From Prado023 sp964418695 (lineage in GTDB: Bacteria; Actinomycetota; Actinomycetes; S36-B12; CAIYMF01), in the NCBI GenBank assembly GCA_964418695.1, contig CAYQMN010000011.1:36420-100419 (forward strand): a DNA stretch of 64,000 nt, read 5' to 3'. Shown piece after piece: positions 20,129 to 29,695 of this stretch. A program made the translations under genes and the position numbers. Each line of letters starts with the position of its first letter. The first letter of the stretch is position 1. The notes below the pieces were generated by a model. The model was not told where the DNA came from. It saw nothing but the letters and a program-made list of their open reading frames with translations, and did not search any database.

Positions 20129-21198
20129 CGGGACCTCGCTTGGTGGATCAGCAGCCACAGCAGATAGCCGCCGCCGACGCAGGAGGTGACCACGCCGACC
20201 GGCAGCTGGCTGGGAGCAATCAGGGTGCGGGCCAGGGCGTCGGCGACCAGCAGCAGCAGCGCGCCCATCAGCGCCGCCGGCACCAGCGAGACGCCGGCGG
20301 CGCCGGTGAACCGCCGGGCCAGCTGCGGGGCGGCCAGGGCCACGAACGAGATCGGCCCGGCCAGGGCGGTGATGACGGTGACGTAGCCGACGCCCAGCAC
20401 GAGCAGCCGGCGCCGGGCGCGCTCGGCGTCGATGCCCAGCGCCTGCGCCGAGTCATCGCCCAGCTCCAGCATCTGCAGCTGGCGGGCCAGCACGGCCGTG
20501 AACGGCAGCAGCAGCACGAGGCTGGCGACCAGCAGCCAGACCCCCGGCCACGCCGCGTTGTTCAGCGAGCCCGCACCCCACGCCGCCGCGCTCACGGCGG
20601 ACTCGCGGTTGGCCCGGATCATCAGGTAGGAGTTGACCGCGTTGAGCAGCGCGGCGACCGCGATGCCCACCACGATCAGGCGCATCCCGTTGACGCCGCG
20701 CTTCATCGCCAGCAGGTACACCGCGAGCGCGGTGGCCAGGCCGCCGATCAGCGCGCCGATCGACGCGGCCCAGCCGCTGGACGAGCCGACCACCAGCATC
20801 GCGACCAGCGCGCCGGTGTAGGCCCCGGTGCTGAACCCGATGACGTCCGGCGAGCCCAGCGGGTTGCGGGTGATGGACTGGAAGATCGCCCCGCTGATCC
20901 CCAGCGCGGCGCCGCCGAGCAGCGCCATCAAGGTCCGGGGCAGCCGCCACTGCACGACGATGTTCTGGGTCGTGGCGTCGGCCTGCCCGGTGAGGGCGGC
21001 GAGGATCTGGCCGACCGACAGGTCGGTGTCCCCGATCGACATCGACCACACGACCGCGACCAGGCACGCCAGCACGAGGGCACCGGTGAGCAGCGCGACC
21101 CGCTGGTGCATCCGCACGGAGATCCCCGGCAGCGTCACCAGCCGCACGTCGCCGGGCCACAGGTCGACCGTGCGCGGATCGGTGGTCGGCGCGCTCAC
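20125..21198 (-). CDS. FecCD-family siderophore permease 2
   Basis: A 357-residue permease with about ten helices. The family pattern RLPRTLMALLGGAALGISGAIFQ and ITRNPLGSPDVIG is present. GTG at 21198 overlaps the stop of permease 1 by four bases, so the pair is translationally coupled and likely forms a heterodimeric channel. Confidence 0.92.
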   Translation of the reverse strand: MSAPTTDPRTVDLWPGDVRLVTLPGISVRMHQRVALLTGALVLACLVAVVWSMSIGDTDLSVGQILAALTGQADATTQNIVVQWRLPRTLMALLGGAALGISGAIFQSITRNPLGSPDVIGFSTGAYTGALVAMLVVGSSSGWAASIGALIGGLATALAVYLLAMKRGVNGMRLIVVGIAVAALLNAVNSYLMIRANRESAVSAAAWGAGSLNNAAWPGVWLLVASLVLLLPFTAVLARQLQMLELGDDSAQALGIDAERARRRLLVLGVGYVTVITALAGPISFVALAAPQLARRFTGAAGVSLVPAALMGALLLLVADALARTLIAPSQLPVGVVTSCVGGGYLLWLLIHQARSR

Positions 21199-22250
21199 AG
21201 GGTCGCCCCCTTGCGGCGGATGAGGACGATGAGCAGCGGGGCGCCGAGGAACGCGGTGACCACGCCGACCGGCAGCTCGCTGGGCACCAGGATCCGGCCG
21301 AGGATGTCCGAGGCCAGGAAGATCGCCGGGGCGTACACGAGGCTGACCGCGACGATCCAGCGCTGGTCCGGACCGACGATCAGCCGGGCCACGAACGGGA
21401 CCATCAGGCCGAAGAACGTGATGGGTCCGGCCGCCGCGGTCGCCGCACCGCACAGCAGCGTGATCGCGACGAACGCCAAGGTCCGCGTGGTGGCGACCCG
21501 CGCGCCCAGGGCCCGCGCGAGGTCCTCGCCGAGGCTGAACACGTTCAGCGAGCGGGCCAGCACGATCGCCAGCACCAGGCCGATCACGATGTAGGGCAGC
21601 ACCGCGCTGACGGTGTCGGAGCTGCGCCCCTGCAGCGAGCCGGCCTGCCAGAAGCGCAGCTTGTCGAAGACCTCGGGGTGGCTCAGGCTGATCCCCTGGC
21701 TCAGGCCCATGAGGACCGCCTGCAGGGCCACGCCGGTCAGGACCAGTGTCGCCGGTGTCGCGCCCGCCCGGCCGGCGGCGCCGACCAGGTACACGGTCGC
21801 CGCGGCGATCATCGCGCCGGCCATCGACCACCACACCTGGCCCGAGGTCGAGGTCACCCCGAAGAACGCGGCGCCGACCGAGACCGCGAAGAAGGCCCCC
21901 GCGTTCACGCCGAGGATGCCGGGGTCGGCCAGCGGGTTGCGGGTGATGGCCTGGATGAGCACACCGGCCAGACCCAGGGCGGCGCCGACCAGCACGCCCA
22001 GCTGCGTGCGCGGGATCCGCAGGGTCTGCACGATCACGTCGTTGGTGGACTCGCCGGGGTTGGTCAGCGACTGCCAGGCCTGCGACCACGTCATGCTCCC
22101 CGAGCCGACCATCAGGCTGAGCATGACGAGCACGACCAGCAGCAGCAGGCCCGCGACGATCACCCCGACGCTGCGCGCGGGATGCGCGCTGGCCACCCGC
22201 GGCTGGTCGTCGGGCGTGACGACGATGCGCGTGCTCTCGGCGCTGCTCAT
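21195..22250 (-). CDS. FecCD-family siderophore permease 1
   Basis: A 351-residue permease and first gene of the iron operon. It has about ten hydrophobic segments and the motifs RIPRTQLGVLVGAALGLAGV and ITRNPLADPGILG. The iron box at 22323-22341 is about 70 bases before its start. Confidence 0.92.
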   Translation of the reverse strand: MSSAESTRIVVTPDDQPRVASAHPARSVGVIVAGLLLLVVLVMLSLMVGSGSMTWSQAWQSLTNPGESTNDVIVQTLRIPRTQLGVLVGAALGLAGVLIQAITRNPLADPGILGVNAGAFFAVSVGAAFFGVTSTSGQVWWSMAGAMIAAATVYLVGAAGRAGATPATLVLTGVALQAVLMGLSQGISLSHPEVFDKLRFWQAGSLQGRSSDTVSAVLPYIVIGLVLAIVLARSLNVFSLGEDLARALGARVATTRTLAFVAITLLCGAATAAAGPITFFGLMVPFVARLIVGPDQRWIVAVSLVYAPAIFLASDILGRILVPSELPVGVVTAFLGAPLLIVLIRRKGATL

Positions 22251-22322
22251 CGCGGTGGTCCGATCGGTGAAGTGAGGGCAGGGAGGGGCCGGGCGGGCAT
22301 AGCGGGCGGGCTGGGATCTGGC

Positions 22323-22341
22323 TTAGGTGAGCCTACCCTCA
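22323..22341 (-). promoter_or_regulatory. DtxR/IdeR-type iron box
   Basis: TTAGGTGAGCCTACCCTCA closely matches the 19-bp iron box TTAGGTTAGSCTAACCTAA of actinomycete DtxR/IdeR/DmdR regulators. It lies upstream of the siderophore permease operon. Fe(II)-loaded regulator should repress the operon when iron is plentiful. Confidence 0.8.
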
Positions 22342-22424
22342 CCGAACGAGGGATCGGCCCGCGACGTGGAGATGGGGCGCGAGAGGTGTGGGCGCTGGGT
22401 GCGGGTGCCCAGGCGCCGGCTGGC

Positions 22425-22889
22425 CTACGAGAACTCGGGGGTGAGCGCCCAGGCCAAGGTCCAGCCTCGGTCGTCGACTCCGGTGAGCGCGACCAGGCCC
22501 CCGTTGCGGAATCCCACGATCCGCGCAGACTCGTCACCGGCCAGCAGCAGCGAGGCGAGCCGGTCCAGGAACGGCAGGTGGCCGACGACTGCCAGCCGCT
22601 GCGCGGATCCCGGGTCCAGCTCAGCAGCGGCGAACGGCGCGACCGGGTCCCCGGGGCTCATCCCCGGCAGCGCGTCCACGCGCGAGCAGCCCAGCGGCCC
22701 GGCCAGCAGGCGCGCGCTCTGCTCCGCGCGCAGCTTCCCCGAGTGCACCACTCGGTCCACGACGATCCCGTGCCTGGCGACGAACGCCGCGACCCCACGC
22801 ACCTGGCCCTCGCCGGCCTGGGTGAGCGGCCGCTGCGGGTCCGTCGCTTCCTCGACCGCAGTGCCGTGCTGCATGAGGTACAGGTCCAT
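22425..22889 (-). CDS. SixA-like histidine phosphatase
   Basis: A 154-residue member of the histidine phosphatase superfamily. The catalytic His lies in LYLMQHGTA (Gln replaces the usual Arg, a variant known in this subgroup), the second His in AVVGHLPFLD, and the Arg/Ser region in VVHSGKLRAEQSA. SixA removes phosphate from phosphohistidine, for example on HPt domains. The substrate here is unknown. Confidence 0.8.
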   Translation of the reverse strand: MDLYLMQHGTAVEEATDPQRPLTQAGEGQVRGVAAFVARHGIVVDRVVHSGKLRAEQSARLLAGPLGCSRVDALPGMSPGDPVAPFAAAELDPGSAQRLAVVGHLPFLDRLASLLLAGDESARIVGFRNGGLVALTGVDDRGWTLAWALTPEFS

Positions 22890-23028
22890 GGCTCACTCCA
22901 GGGTCGTGGACGGCATGCGCGGCGGGGGCCGACACGCAGCGGAAAGAGGAGCTCCTGGTGGATGCCCTCGTCACGCACGGCCCGAACGTAGTGCGCGCGA
23001 TGCCCCGCGGCGCTGCGAGCGGAGCGCT

Positions 23029-23085
23029 GGCGCGCACCGAGTCGTCCGGCGCGCACCGAGTCGTCCGGCGCGCACCGAGTCGTCC
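23029..23085. repeat. 19-bp tandem repeat, three units
   Basis: GGCGCGCACCGAGTCGTCC occurs three times head to tail in the divergent gap between the SixA-like and DUF3089 genes, close to where their promoters should lie. Confidence 0.7.
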
Positions 23086-23112
23086 GACCACGCGCGGGGC
23101 TAGCGTTCGCCC

Positions 23113-24336
23113 ATGATCGTCGGGCACCGGCTGCTGACCCTGGCCGTCGCTACGACACTGGCCGCAGGTGCCCTGACCGCGTGCACGCCCGCGGACTCGG
23201 GGGCGTCCGGGGACTCCACGCCACCCGGGCCGAGCACTTCGACGGCCCCGACCCCGACGACCGATCCCATCTCCTCCCCGCCGCCCGACGAGCTGCGGCC
23301 CGTGGAGCACCCGACGCTCTGGCTGTGCCGCCCGATGCTGGCCGACAACCCGTGCGAGGGCGGCCTGGACTCCACGGCGATCACGGCCGGTGACGTGCGC
23401 ACCGAGGTCCCGTTCACGCCCGCCGCGGACCCGGTCGCCGACTGCTTCTACGTCTACCCGACGGTCTCGGAGGCGAGCACCCGCAACGCCCCGCTGAAGG
23501 TGAGCGACGCCGAGAGGTTCGTGGTCCGGGCGCAGGCCGCGCGATTCGCCGCGTCGTGCCGGGTGTTCGCCCCGGTCTACCGGCAGATCACGCGGGCCGG
23601 CCTGACCAGCGGCGGGCTCACCGACCCGAAGGCGCGGGCGCTGGCCTTCAGCGACGTCCGCTCGGCGTTCAACGACTACCTCAACATCGCCAATCTGGGC
23701 CGGCCGTTCGTGCTGATCGGGCACTCGCAGGGCGCGTGGATGGTCGAGCAGCTGATCCAGACCCAGATCGACGGCAACCCCACGCTGCGGGCGCGCATGC
23801 TCTCGGCGCTCGTCTTCGGGGGAACCGTGAGCACGCCGCCCGGGCAGGCCACCGGCGGGTCCTTCGTCAACGTCGCGACCTGCGGCAGCGCCGACCAGTC
23901 CGGCTGCGTCGCCGGATACTCGACCTACAGCGGGACGCCACCCGCCGACGGGCTGTTCGCCCGATCCAGCGACACGCGGACCGCCCTGTGCGTCTCGCCG
24001 GCGGCGCTGCTCGGCCGCGGCGACGCACTCTCCCCGGAGCTGCCGACCGCCGCGCTCTCCGGCGGCACGCCCCGCGTGAAGGACGCGCCGACCACCGGCT
24101 TCGTCACGTTCCCCGGCGGGGTGACCGGGCAGTGCCGCAGCACCGCGGGATTCCACTGGCTGGACGTGCGCATCAGCGAGGAGATCACCGACGCGCTGCC
24201 CGATCTGGCCACCGGCTCGGGCGCGCGGTGGGGCCTGCATCGCGGCGACATGTCCCTGGCGCTGGACGACCTCGTGGACCTGGTGTCCGCCCAGTCCGCC
24301 GCCTGGACCGCCCGCGGCGGACCCTCGACCGGGTAG
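23113..24336 (+). CDS. DUF3089 alpha/beta-hydrolase-like lipoprotein
   Basis: This 407-residue exported protein has a signal peptide ending in the lipobox LTAC, a Ser/Thr/Pro linker, and then the DUF3089 domain starting at TLWLCRPMLADNPC. The nucleophile elbow GHSQG (VLIGHSQGAWM) is intact, so an esterase or lipase activity at the cell surface is likely. Paired cysteines through the C-terminal half suggest disulfides. It diverges from the SixA-like gene. Confidence 0.82.
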   Translation: MIVGHRLLTLAVATTLAAGALTACTPADSGASGDSTPPGPSTSTAPTPTTDPISSPPPDELRPVEHPTLWLCRPMLADNPCEGGLDSTAITAGDVRTEVPFTPAADPVADCFYVYPTVSEASTRNAPLKVSDAERFVVRAQAARFAASCRVFAPVYRQITRAGLTSGGLTDPKARALAFSDVRSAFNDYLNIANLGRPFVLIGHSQGAWMVEQLIQTQIDGNPTLRARMLSALVFGGTVSTPPGQATGGSFVNVATCGSADQSGCVAGYSTYSGTPPADGLFARSSDTRTALCVSPAALLGRGDALSPELPTAALSGGTPRVKDAPTTGFVTFPGGVTGQCRSTAGFHWLDVRISEEITDALPDLATGSGARWGLHRGDMSLALDDLVDLVSAQSAAWTARGGPSTG

Positions 24337-24386
24337 GGGGTCGCGCGTACGACCGAGCGGGCAAGCGCGCCTGAACGATCTCAGCC

Positions 24387-24418
24387 AGGGCGCCCGGCCG
24401 ATCGCCCGCCGGCGCCCT
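24387..24418. terminator. hairpin between convergent genes
   Basis: AGGGCGCC and GGCGCCCT form a perfect 8-bp stem between the DUF3089 gene (+) and the reductase gene (-). It may terminate both. Confidence 0.5.
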
Positions 24419-24439
24419 GCCTGCTTGCGCCTCAGCCGG

Positions 24440-25702
24440 CTACTCGCCCGACTCCGCAGGGGCGTCGGCGGGCTCGGTCGTCTCCTCAGGCACCCAGCGG
24501 TCGACGTCGAACGTGAACCCGGCATCGCGGAGCCGTTCGATGAGCACGTCGCCGAACCCGGTCGCGGGGGTCAGGACGCCGGCTGCATCGGGCAGCCCGG
24601 GGTCCCCGAAGGCGGCCAGCAGCGCGGACTCGGCGAGCATCACCGAGGTGGCCGCGTACCCCGGGTCGCCCTGGGCGGCAACGGTGGCGACCCAGCGCTG
24701 ACCCTCGACGTCGGTGGCGTGGATGCCCATCCGGAAGTGGCCGCCCGCCCGTTCCTGAGCGCTCGGGCCCTCGCCCGGCTTGGGCAGCACCAGGCCCAGC
24801 CCGGTGCGCGTCGGACGCATCCCCATCGCAAGCGCGAGGGCGCCCATGCCCGCGCCCATCCCGGTGGCCTTGGCGCGCGCCGCGACGCCCTGCCCGAACC
24901 CGATGGCCTCGCGGTAGACGAAGTCGTGCGAGTACGGGTAGCCGGCCAGCGCGTTGGAGCGGCGCACGACCCGGGTGTTGGTGGAGGCCATCACGAACGG
25001 CCCGAGCCAGCCCAGCTCCTCGTCATGGACGGCTGTGGTGATCTCGGCCTGATCGCCGAAGTCCGGCTCGGCAGCGCGGTCGGGGCTCAGCGCGTACGGG
25101 TCCGCGACGATCTCACCGGCGGCCGGGTCGGCGGCCACCGCCTCGCTCTGCACCCGCATCGAGGCCATCGTCCCCCCGGACACCCCGCCCTTCGTGGACC
25201 CGACCAGCAGGGTGGTGGCCGAGAGCGGGCCGATCGCACGATGCAGCGTCAGCACGCCCAGGTCCGACGGGATCGAGTCGTAGCCGCACGCGTGGACGAT
25301 GCGCGCCCCGGTGCTCTGCGCGAGGTCGTGGCAGGTCTGCACGGATGCGTGCATGAACAGGACCTCGCCGCTGAGGTCCACGTAGTGAGTGCCGAACTTC
25401 GCGCATGCGCCGACCAGCGGCAGCCCGTAGCGCAGGTAGGGGCCGACCGTGGTGGCCACCGCCACGGTCGACTGGGCCAGGCGGTTCAAGCTGGGCCGGT
25501 CCCCCGCCTCAGCCAGGATCAGCGGCCAATCGGCGGCGCGCTCCCCCAGGCTGTCGCGGACCTCACCGAGTCCGGCCATCGACCGGCCGGCCAACGCGAT
25601 CCGCGCTCCCTCAGGAGCCCGCTGGGCGACCTGCTCGGCCAGGAGCCGCCCGGTGAAGCCGGTCGCGCCGTACAGGACGAGGTCGTGCTCACGATCGCTC
25701 AT
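24440..25702 (-). CDS. saccharopine dehydrogenase-like / trans-acting enoyl reductase family protein
   Basis: This 420-residue Rossmann protein begins with the dinucleotide loop LVLYGATGFTGRLLAEQV, followed by VGPYLRYGLPLVGACAKFGTHYVDLSGE. That layout matches the saccharopine-dehydrogenase-like family that includes mycobacterial Rv2953 (trans-acting enoyl reductase of phenolic glycolipid synthesis). A true saccharopine dehydrogenase role is unlikely in a bacterium of this kind. The start at 25702 follows GGCGGC weakly. The gene stands alone. Confidence 0.8.
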   Translation of the reverse strand: MSDREHDLVLYGATGFTGRLLAEQVAQRAPEGARIALAGRSMAGLGEVRDSLGERAADWPLILAEAGDRPSLNRLAQSTVAVATTVGPYLRYGLPLVGACAKFGTHYVDLSGEVLFMHASVQTCHDLAQSTGARIVHACGYDSIPSDLGVLTLHRAIGPLSATTLLVGSTKGGVSGGTMASMRVQSEAVAADPAAGEIVADPYALSPDRAAEPDFGDQAEITTAVHDEELGWLGPFVMASTNTRVVRRSNALAGYPYSHDFVYREAIGFGQGVAARAKATGMGAGMGALALAMGMRPTRTGLGLVLPKPGEGPSAQERAGGHFRMGIHATDVEGQRWVATVAAQGDPGYAATSVMLAESALLAAFGDPGLPDAAGVLTPATGFGDVLIERLRDAGFTFDVDRWVPEETTEPADAPAESGE

Positions 25703-25981
25703 GCCGCCACGGTAGCCGTCGGCACCGACAGCGTGGCCGACCCGCCTCCCGGCACGCCGCGAGCGCTCGAGCGGGAGGGCGCCGGGTACACCGGCAGGCG
25801 CTGACTCGGAACGCCGGGCCTCGCGGCCGGGCGGCTCGCCGGGACGCCGCCCAGCGCTCCGCCACGCTCGCCACCGGCACCGCGCAGGCACTCGACAAGC
25901 CCGCCACGGATCGGCCGAGCCGACGCGGACACGCCCAACGTCCGTGCCGCCGCCCCACCCCCGTCCCTCGGCTTCGCGGCA
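25703..25981. other. gap with no feature seen
   Basis: About 280 GC-rich bases lie between the Tad-operon end and the reductase start. I see no gene, promoter match or strong hairpin. Confidence 0.5.
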
Positions 25982-28900
25982 TCATCCGTGCTGCCGTAGG
26001 CGCGCCAGGTCTGCGGTCAGCAGCTGGGACTCGGTCTGGGTGCGCAGCCCGCGCAAGACCGCGTCCCGCGCGGCGCCGTACTGGCCGGCGCTCTCGTAGC
26101 GCAGCGCCAGGTCGTGCGCGACATCGGTGATGAGGCAGAGCATCTCGTTGATGTGCAGGTCCGCCCACGGCAGCTCGCGGGCAACCACGCTGCCGAACGG
26201 CCGGCCTCGCACGAGCCGCAGCGCGGCACTCAGCGCGGCGGTGTCCTGAGGGTCGGCGAACCCGGCATCGGCCAGATCCTGGAACCGCTGCCAGTCCGAC
26301 CCGACCTCCGGGCGCAGGCACAGTCGGCCCTCGGTGGCGGTGAACGGCTCCAGGTAGGACTCTCCCGCCTCGGTGCGACCGAGCCACGTGCGCGTCCGCG
26401 AGATCATCTGCCGACAGGTCTGCGGGTTCGATCGGCGCTGCGGCCAGAGCGCTGCCTGCAGCTCGCTGGGCCGGGCGCCTGGGTTGAGCAGCACGAAGGC
26501 GGCGGTCTCGGCGAGCCGGCCGATCCGGGTCGACTCGGCCGGGCCGCCGGGGTCGACCACGCGCAGCTCGCCCAGCAGCAGGATCGTCGGGGCGGCCTGT
26601 GGGGCCAGCTCCTGCACCGCCGGTGCGGTCTCGGACACGGCCTGCGCGGACACCACCTGCGCGGACACCGACACCGCCTGCGCGGACACGGCCTGCGCGG
26701 ACAGCGCTTCCGCGGTCTCGGACAGCGCTTCCGCGATCTCGAAGGAGCGCTCCTTCAGGCCGATGGCCCCACCGATTCCGGGCTGCCCCGATCTGGCCCC
26801 GAGCACCCCACCGGCCACCGACGGCGTCTTGGACCCTCCCCGGGCAGCCGTTGGCTCAGCGAGCAGGGCGACTACCTCCGCAGCGTCCCGGGCGCCCGCC
26901 TCGAGGTCCGGCGGGAGATCCGTGGCCGCGATCAGCCCGACGAGGTCGGCCTCGCCCGCCGCACTCAGAACCTGCGCCCGCAGGCGGATTCCCTCGGGCA
27001 GCAGGGCGGCGGTCCCGTCCGCCTCCAGGACGAGGCTGGCGCTCGCCTCGCGCGCGTGCCCGGTGGTGATCAGGCCGACGCCGCTGCGTCCGGCCACCGC
27101 CACCGGAATCGGGGCCTCGGCCAGGACCACGAGCGGCGGATCGAGCGGGTCGGGCACACCCGCGCCATTCCCGGCCAGGACTGCGCGCACAGCCGCCCCC
27201 ACCCGCTCGGGGGCGGTCTCGAGGGCAACCTCCCCCGGGCCGGCCGCCTCGACCAGCGGCGAGGTCGGCGAGCAGACGAGGCGCTCAGCGCCTGCGCGCG
27301 GGCGGCCGAAGACCAACTCCGCGGCCAGCCCGCGCACTGCGGGCCGGACCGCCTCGGCCGAGCCCGCCAGACTCAGCGTGCCCACCTCGGCCAGGTCCAC
27401 CAGGACGCGCGTCTGGCCGTCGACTCCGAGGGTCACCAGCGCGGGCAGCAGGATGTCCTCGTCCGCGCCCTCGTCTCCCGCGGCACTGGTGGCCGCGTCC
27501 GGCAGGTCGGCCAGCTGGTCCGAGTCCAGCGACCAGCGCCTCTCGCCCGCCGGGACGAACGGCACGAGCGGTGGCTCGTCGCCGGCCAGCAGCAGGGTGA
27601 CCTCCCCGGCGGAGGCGAGCACCACGCGGACCCGCGGGAAGCGCCGGCCAGCATCACGAGCGCTGCGGGCCAGCGCCCGCAGCGCAGGTTCGAGCAGATC
27701 CGCGGACTCGTCAGCCTGGGTGGTGCGCAGGGCAGCCTCCAGCTCCGCTTGACCGGCGGTCGGCGGCGCCATCCGCTCACCCGGGCGGCGAACCCGCTGG
27801 AACCGGCGCCGCCGACGAGTCAGCTCGGCCGCGACGGCCCCGAGCAGGAATGCCGTGAGCGTGCTGCCGGCCGGACCGAGCGACGACTCCGCCAGGGTTG
27901 CGGCGGTCCGATCGACGTCTGGGAGGCTCCCACCGCCCGACGTGTCGGCCGGCTCCGAGACGCTCTGGGGGGTGCCTTCGGGTGCGCGCGCTGAGCCGGC
28001 GGCTCCCCCCGCCGACTCCTCGCGGGGCACCGCCCACGACGCGGCACCACGAGCGGACCCACCGGCGGACTCCTCACCCGACAGGCTCGGCGCCGAGACA
28101 TCGCGGGCGGCTCCGGCGTTGGTGTCGGGGACGGCACCGGCGTCGGGGACGGCGTCGGTGTCGGGGAAGGCACCGGTGCCGGGCACGGCCGGCTGACGCG
28201 GCGGGGACTCCGCTCGGTCCAGGCTCGGAATCTCCGAGTCCTCGGTCGCCGCACCCAGGCCACGAACCCCGGAATCGTGCGGCGCCCGCGAACCGGAGGC
28301 ACTCGATTGGCCGGGCTGATCCCGACCGCTGCGCGCATCGGTCCCGGTCCCCCGGTCCAGGATCGGCAGGTCGCCGGACGCCTCCTGGGCGCCCTGCAGG
28401 GCCGAGACCGCACGATCCCCATCGGCTACTTCGCCCACCGAGTCGTTCTCACTGGGCTGACCCTGCCCCTCGATGACCGGGGCGGGACCACGATCGAGCA
28501 CGCCCGCCGGCGCCCCCTCGGCCACATCCTCCGAGCCGTCGCCCGGAGCGACCGTGGTCGTGGGCGTGGCCGCGGCCGAGCCGCCGTCGGCAGCCTCCGT
28601 GGCCGGCATGGTCAGCACCCAGCCGGGCTTGATGAGCTCGGCCCGCGTGAGTCGCTGCCCGTCGGGCTGGAGATCGCCGCGGTTCTCGGCAAACACCTCG
28701 CGGTACCGCCGGGGGTCGCCGAGCTCCTCCTCTGCGAGGTCCCAGAGCGTGTCACCGGGCTCGACCACCACGCGAGCCGGCCGATGGGCCTCGACGGTCG
28801 CGTCGGCCGGCAGTCGCAGCTCCCAGCCCGGGTAGACCCGCCCGTCGCGAGCCAGGGCTCGTCCATCCGGCTGGGTGACACCCAGGTTGAGCGCGAGGAT

Positions 28901-29695
28901 CTCCTCGAAACGCTCACCGGCACGAAGGTGCTGCTCGGCCAGGAGCCAGAGGGTGTCGTGCCGCTGGGTCAGCACGACCGGCAGGGGCATCCGCGGCTCG
29001 GTCGACTCACTGGCTGTGGGCAGCACAGCGGACCGCCCGACATCGTCCTGAGTCACCGCGCGCTGCTCGGCCCCGAAGCTCGGGTCCTCCTGGACCGCGG
29101 TCGCGTGCGGAAGGGCGCGGTCCCAAGCCAGTGCCGCAGCGGGCTTGACCGACGTGGCGGGCACGACGGCCAGCAGCACGCCGGCGACCAGCCACCCGGC
29201 CAGGTTCTGCGGGAGCGCAAGGCCGGGCAGCCGTGGGCTGGGGGCGCGGCGGACGACCGCGACCACCTCGACGATCACGCAGCCGACGACGGCCGCCCAG
29301 GCCACCCACGCGATCAGCAGGAGCGCGGCGAGCAGCAGACCTCCGTCGTCGGCCCGCAGCACGTATCCGCTCAGCAGGTCACCGACAGCCGGGACGGGCA
29401 GCGCCGCCGCGAGCCGGCTCAGCAGCGCGGGCACGCCGACGACCAGGCCCCCCAGAGCGAGCAGGGCCAGGGCAGCCTGACCGAGATGAGTGCCGCGGGG
29501 CGCCGGGGCCGACCGCGGCGCGGGCGAGGCCGTTCGGGTCGCGGACGAGGTCGTTCGGGTCGTGGGTGACGCTGGCGAAGCCGCGCGCGTCGCCATGGCA
29601 CCCGTGGGCGACGATGCCGAAGCCGTCCGCGCTGCCGCCGACCCCTCCGGCGCCGCGGCCGAAGCGTTGGACCGTTGCTGACGAGTCAGGCTCAT
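25982..29695 (-). CDS. LysM and BTAD domain membrane protein at the end of the Tad operon
   Basis: A very large protein of 1237 residues. After a low-complexity N-terminus come three or so membrane segments (about residues 50-190). Two LysM-like modules follow, the second being VVVEPGDTLWDLAEEELGDP (about 240-360). A long acidic/Pro-rich region is interrupted by one hydrophobic segment near 620. A poorly typed middle region contains an AQAVS repeat. The C-terminal 260 residues form a winged-helix/BTAD unit (LLLGELRVVDPGG through LQAALWPQ to YESAGQYGAARDAVLRGL). LysM binds peptidoglycan and BTAD is usually part of SARP regulators, so it may sense the cell wall; that is inference. ATG at 29695 overlaps the preceding gene's stop. 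Confidence 0.82.
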   Translation of the reverse strand: MSLTRQQRSNASAAAPEGSAAARTASASSPTGAMATRAASPASPTTRTTSSATRTASPAPRSAPAPRGTHLGQAALALLALGGLVVGVPALLSRLAAALPVPAVGDLLSGYVLRADDGGLLLAALLLIAWVAWAAVVGCVIVEVVAVVRRAPSPRLPGLALPQNLAGWLVAGVLLAVVPATSVKPAAALAWDRALPHATAVQEDPSFGAEQRAVTQDDVGRSAVLPTASESTEPRMPLPVVLTQRHDTLWLLAEQHLRAGERFEEILALNLGVTQPDGRALARDGRVYPGWELRLPADATVEAHRPARVVVEPGDTLWDLAEEELGDPRRYREVFAENRGDLQPDGQRLTRAELIKPGWVLTMPATEAADGGSAAATPTTTVAPGDGSEDVAEGAPAGVLDRGPAPVIEGQGQPSENDSVGEVADGDRAVSALQGAQEASGDLPILDRGTGTDARSGRDQPGQSSASGSRAPHDSGVRGLGAATEDSEIPSLDRAESPPRQPAVPGTGAFPDTDAVPDAGAVPDTNAGAARDVSAPSLSGEESAGGSARGAASWAVPREESAGGAAGSARAPEGTPQSVSEPADTSGGGSLPDVDRTAATLAESSLGPAGSTLTAFLLGAVAAELTRRRRRFQRVRRPGERMAPPTAGQAELEAALRTTQADESADLLEPALRALARSARDAGRRFPRVRVVLASAGEVTLLLAGDEPPLVPFVPAGERRWSLDSDQLADLPDAATSAAGDEGADEDILLPALVTLGVDGQTRVLVDLAEVGTLSLAGSAEAVRPAVRGLAAELVFGRPRAGAERLVCSPTSPLVEAAGPGEVALETAPERVGAAVRAVLAGNGAGVPDPLDPPLVVLAEAPIPVAVAGRSGVGLITTGHAREASASLVLEADGTAALLPEGIRLRAQVLSAAGEADLVGLIAATDLPPDLEAGARDAAEVVALLAEPTAARGGSKTPSVAGGVLGARSGQPGIGGAIGLKERSFEIAEALSETAEALSAQAVSAQAVSVSAQVVSAQAVSETAPAVQELAPQAAPTILLLGELRVVDPGGPAESTRIGRLAETAAFVLLNPGARPSELQAALWPQRRSNPQTCRQMISRTRTWLGRTEAGESYLEPFTATEGRLCLRPEVGSDWQRFQDLADAGFADPQDTAALSAALRLVRGRPFGSVVARELPWADLHINEMLCLITDVAHDLALRYESAGQYGAARDAVLRGLRTQTESQLLTADLARLRQHG

